Made by a program: the position numbers and the translations under genes. A DNA stretch of 64,000 nucleotides from Blastomonas natatoria (lineage in GTDB: Bacteria > Pseudomonadota > Alphaproteobacteria > Sphingomonadales > Sphingomonadaceae). Location: positions 1 to 64,000 of the forward strand of contig NZ_QJJM01000001.1 in the NCBI RefSeq assembly GCF_003201955.1. Direction: 5' to 3'. Position 1 is the stretch's first letter, and each line of letters begins with the position of its first letter. The notes below the pieces were generated by a model. That model ran no database searches. It was not told where the DNA came from and saw nothing but the letters and a program-made list of their open reading frames with translations. This document shows positions 61,958 through 64,000 of the stretch, in pieces.

Positions 61958-63496
61958 TCACCAGGCACCGCGCGCGGGCATGCGGGTGCCGCGCGGGTCG
62001 CGCCTGTTGTCATTCTGGGGAGCGCGGCTGGGCATGCCTTGCCGGCTGTCGCTGGAGCTCCCGAAATACTCGTAAAGCGCACCGCCGAGCTGATAGGCGC
62101 GCCACGCCAGGGCATAGGCCCAGAAGCGGTCGGCATGGACGTCGCCATCGTTGACGATCCGGACGCTGCCCGATTCCTCGCTGCCCATCTTCTTGAGCGC
62201 CATCAGGTCGGCGCGCGTGATCGCGTCGGACCGTATGCGGACCTTGCGCTGCTCGAAAGCCTTCTTGAGCCCGATCGCCAGGTCATAGCGGTTGGGGCCG
62301 GTCAGCAGCTCGCCATAGACCCGGGTTGCCCCGTGCTTGATGATCAGATCCTCGACGACCTTCTCGCCCATGCCGGTCTGGTCGACGCGGGCCTGCACGA
62401 CGCGGCGGCGCAGGAACAGCCCGTCGAAGAACGCGTCCTGGTGCGCGAAGGTCTGGCCGCTTTCCTCGTAAGTGTCGCGCTGCCAGAGCACGTCGCCGAT
62501 CAGCTCCATGCAATATTGCACCTGGCCGTCGCGGCGGCGGGCCACGTCGCGGCCGACATAGCACAGCCCGCCGGCATAATGATCGGGCAGGCCGCATTCG
62601 GGATGCTCGGCCGCGATGATGTCCTCCAGCGCGATCAGGCAGCCCGAACCGGTCTTGGGAACGCAGTCGAGCTCTTCCTCCGCGTCCTCGCCATAGGCGG
62701 CTCGGATCTCCGCTTCCCATTGCTCCTTGCCCGGCAGCTCGGTGCCCTTGGTCCGCGCGACCAGGGCAACGCGCTCGTAGAGCCCGGCCTCCATCGCATC
62801 GGCGAAGGTGATCTTCATCGTCTGCCCGGCGCGCTTGCCCGCTCGTATCTCGTCGAGCAGCACGTTGAACGGGTTGGCGACGCCGTCATGGGTCGAGATG
62901 ACCACGACCTGGCCGCCCCAGATCAGCAGCGCCATGGCCGACTTGATGACCTCGTTGACGTTCTTGTGGAACGCGGCCTCGTCGATGATGACGATGCCCT
63001 GCTTTCCTCGCAGCGCACGCGGCACGCTGGGCAGCGCGGTTACCCGGAAGCCGCTGGCAAAGCGGATGCTGAAGGCCTTGACCCCATGCTCGCGGCCGTT
63101 CTCGTCGGTATAGAGGACCTCTTCTTCGACCAGCTCGCCCGCGACCAGGCCAAAGGCCCGCGCCCACATGGCGCAGACCTCGATAAACTCCAGGGTCATG
63201 TCCTTGTCATAACCCATATACCAGACGTTCTGCCCACCGGCATCGACGGCGCTTGCTGCCTTCAAGGCGGCAAAGGCAGCAACGCCCCAGGTCAGTCCGA
63301 TGCGCCGGCTCTTCTCGATGACCAGCAGCGCGGTGCCGGCGAACAGCTTGTCGACCGTCTTCTGCTGATAGCCGAGCAGTAGGTCGCCCTTGGGCAGCCG
63401 CACGATCGCAGCCTCGGCCGCAGCGCGATCGCCCTGGATTTCGCGGCGGCGGATTTCCTCGTCGCGCTTGGCCTGGTCAGCCGGTGACAGCTTCAC
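61958..63496 (-). CDS. large terminase subunit (Mu gp28-like)
   Basis: This 512-residue DNA-packaging motor has an N-terminal ATPase with a Walker-A-like loop (EKSRRIGLTWG) and Walker B (GIVIIDEAAFH), and a coupling region VVVISTHDG. A C-terminal RNase H-fold nuclease follows with CYVGRDVARRRDGQ and the later Asp-containing region. ATG 63496 overlaps the small terminase stop. Confidence 0.93.
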   Translation of the reverse strand: MKLSPADQAKRDEEIRRREIQGDRAAAEAAIVRLPKGDLLLGYQQKTVDKLFAGTALLVIEKSRRIGLTWGVAAFAALKAASAVDAGGQNVWYMGYDKDMTLEFIEVCAMWARAFGLVAGELVEEEVLYTDENGREHGVKAFSIRFASGFRVTALPSVPRALRGKQGIVIIDEAAFHKNVNEVIKSAMALLIWGGQVVVISTHDGVANPFNVLLDEIRAGKRAGQTMKITFADAMEAGLYERVALVARTKGTELPGKEQWEAEIRAAYGEDAEEELDCVPKTGSGCLIALEDIIAAEHPECGLPDHYAGGLCYVGRDVARRRDGQVQYCMELIGDVLWQRDTYEESGQTFAHQDAFFDGLFLRRRVVQARVDQTGMGEKVVEDLIIKHGATRVYGELLTGPNRYDLAIGLKKAFEQRKVRIRSDAITRADLMALKKMGSEESGSVRIVNDGDVHADRFWAYALAWRAYQLGGALYEYFGSSSDSRQGMPSRAPQNDNRRDPRGTRMPARGAW

Positions 63497-64000
63497 GAAT
63501 CGCTCCCCAGAACGGCGTGGCGGATCGCTTCGACGGTGTCCCTGGACAGGCCCTTGGCGCGTGCCGCCGTGGTCGCCTTCTCGGCCGCAGCCTTGGTCGC
63601 CTTCTCGGCCGCGCGGCGCTCGGCCTTCTCGACCACGTCCAGGTCCGTCTTGCGCGCCAGCGCCAGGTTGCGCAGCGCCTCGGAGAATTCCTTGGCCTCT
63701 TTCGGAGTGAGCTGGATGCCATTGCCGTCTTTCTCGGCAAGCATCAGGCGGAACATGTTCGCGTGCAGCAGCTGGCCGTTCAGGTCGAGCAGCTCGGACT
63801 GGCTGGAGTTGCCAGCCTGTTTGGCGAGCGCCTCGGCATACGCCTGGGTTTCGCGCATCTCGCTGCTGATATCGGCAAGGGTCCGCACATGACGGCCGAG
63901 AGCGGACCGGCTGATATGGCCCTGGCCCATCTTGATCAGCTGGTCCCTGATCTCGTCGATCGTCCAGCCCTTGTCGATCCGCAGCTCGTTGATGAGCGCG
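63493..64000 (-). CDS. small terminase subunit (DUF3486, Mu gp27-like), 5' end outside window
   Basis: The visible 169 residues contain the DUF3486 pattern: an HTH region at the N-terminal side (DKGWTIDEIRDQLIKMGQGHISRSALGRHVR) and a long helical, Lys/Ala-rich second half. The frame is open to the right edge of the window, so the N-terminus is incomplete. It recognises the packaging site and presents DNA to the large subunit. Its stop overlaps the large terminase start. Confidence 0.88.
   Translation of the reverse strand, partial: ALINELRIDKGWTIDEIRDQLIKMGQGHISRSALGRHVRTLADISSEMRETQAYAEALAKQAGNSSQSELLDLNGQLLHANMFRLMLAEKDGNGIQLTPKEAKEFSEALRNLALARKTDLDVVEKAERRAAEKATKAAAEKATTAARAKGLSRDTVEAIRHAVLGSDS

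Larger units (their letters stand above)
46759..64000 (-). mobile_element. Mu-like transposable prophage, late half (continues beyond window)
   Basis: All genes from 46809 to 64000 are on the minus strand in Mu late-gene order: small terminase, DUF935 portal, gpF, protease/scaffold, gpT capsid, gp36, gpG, gp37, sheath, tube, gp41 chaperone, tape measure, fibre. The right end is inferred at 46759 by a TG dinucleotide and the break in a chromosomal repeat. The early region (repressor, transposases) would be right of 64000. The baseplate genes are missing, so the prophage is probably defective. Confidence 0.85.

Noticed and set aside
61862-63382. 506-codon plus-strand frame opposite the terminase
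   Set aside because: Mirror frame of the large terminase, which shows ATPase motifs; no plus-strand ribosome site.
1-64000. tRNA, rRNA or riboswitch genes
   Set aside because: I looked in the longer spacers, including beside argS and the prophage edge, and saw no cloverleaf or recognised riboswitch pattern. A covariance-model search would be needed to exclude them.

Overview
The window reads as the chromosome of an alphaproteobacterium of the order Sphingomonadales. Supporting this are the high-GC codon use, a TonB receptor/S46 peptidase pair, the nagZ-scpA-scpB-tatABC block next to argS and a SPOR protein, a CHASE2-SpoIIE/STAS module, and short GC-rich inverted repeats between genes. Genus cannot be fixed from the sequence alone.

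Region 1 (1-8361): the 3' end of an IS3-type insertion sequence has cut into the first of two DUF3526 ABC-type permease genes. A TonB-dependent receptor and an S46 dipeptidyl-peptidase with a DPP7-type specificity residue follow, then a convergent polysaccharide flippase. Region 2 (8362-10791): a small acidic lipoprotein, then a compact cassette of a non-specific nuclease (toxin-like) and two related small genes that look like immunity genes. Region 3 (10792-24190): PEP carboxylase, PhoA-type alkaline phosphatase with a possible Pho box, secreted amidase, DUF2256 protein, and a leftward operon STAS / metallo-beta-lactamase-fold / CHASE2-SpoIIE phosphatase / CitE-like lyase. After these come an FrhB/BciB-like Fe-S flavoprotein, a spermidine-synthase-like protein and a GlsB-type membrane protein.

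Region 4 (24191-37212): RND efflux adaptor and pump, DUF445 protein, SelO pseudokinase, alpha/beta hydrolase (with a 23-bp tandem duplication at its 3' end), glycosyltransferase, and the leftward ispH-thrB-rnhA operon. Region 5 (37213-46480): argS, SPOR protein, nagZ, scpA, scpB, tatA, tatB, tatC as one rightward run, then a small lipoprotein, an EI24 membrane protein, adenosine kinase and one AT-richer orphan.

Region 6 (about 46759-64000, running past the window end): the late half of a Mu-like transposable prophage, all on the minus strand. It runs from small terminase (64000) through large terminase, portal, a fibre-like head protein, gpF with a nuclease-like tail domain, protease/scaffold, capsid, gp36/gpG/gp37-type genes, sheath, tube, a frameshifted tail chaperone, tape measure, fibre, fibre chaperone, Gam, and a DNA adenine methylase. 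The tape measure gene runs directly into the last third of a gp48/YmfQ-like gene. The baseplate block (Mu N, P, 45, 46, 47 equivalents) is therefore missing, and the prophage is probably unable to build a tail. The early genes (repressor, transposase A/B) would lie to the right of the window.

The observations most worth following are the nuclease/immunity cassette, the baseplate deletion, the in-place -1 frameshift signal, and the Gam plus Dam pair at the prophage's right end.
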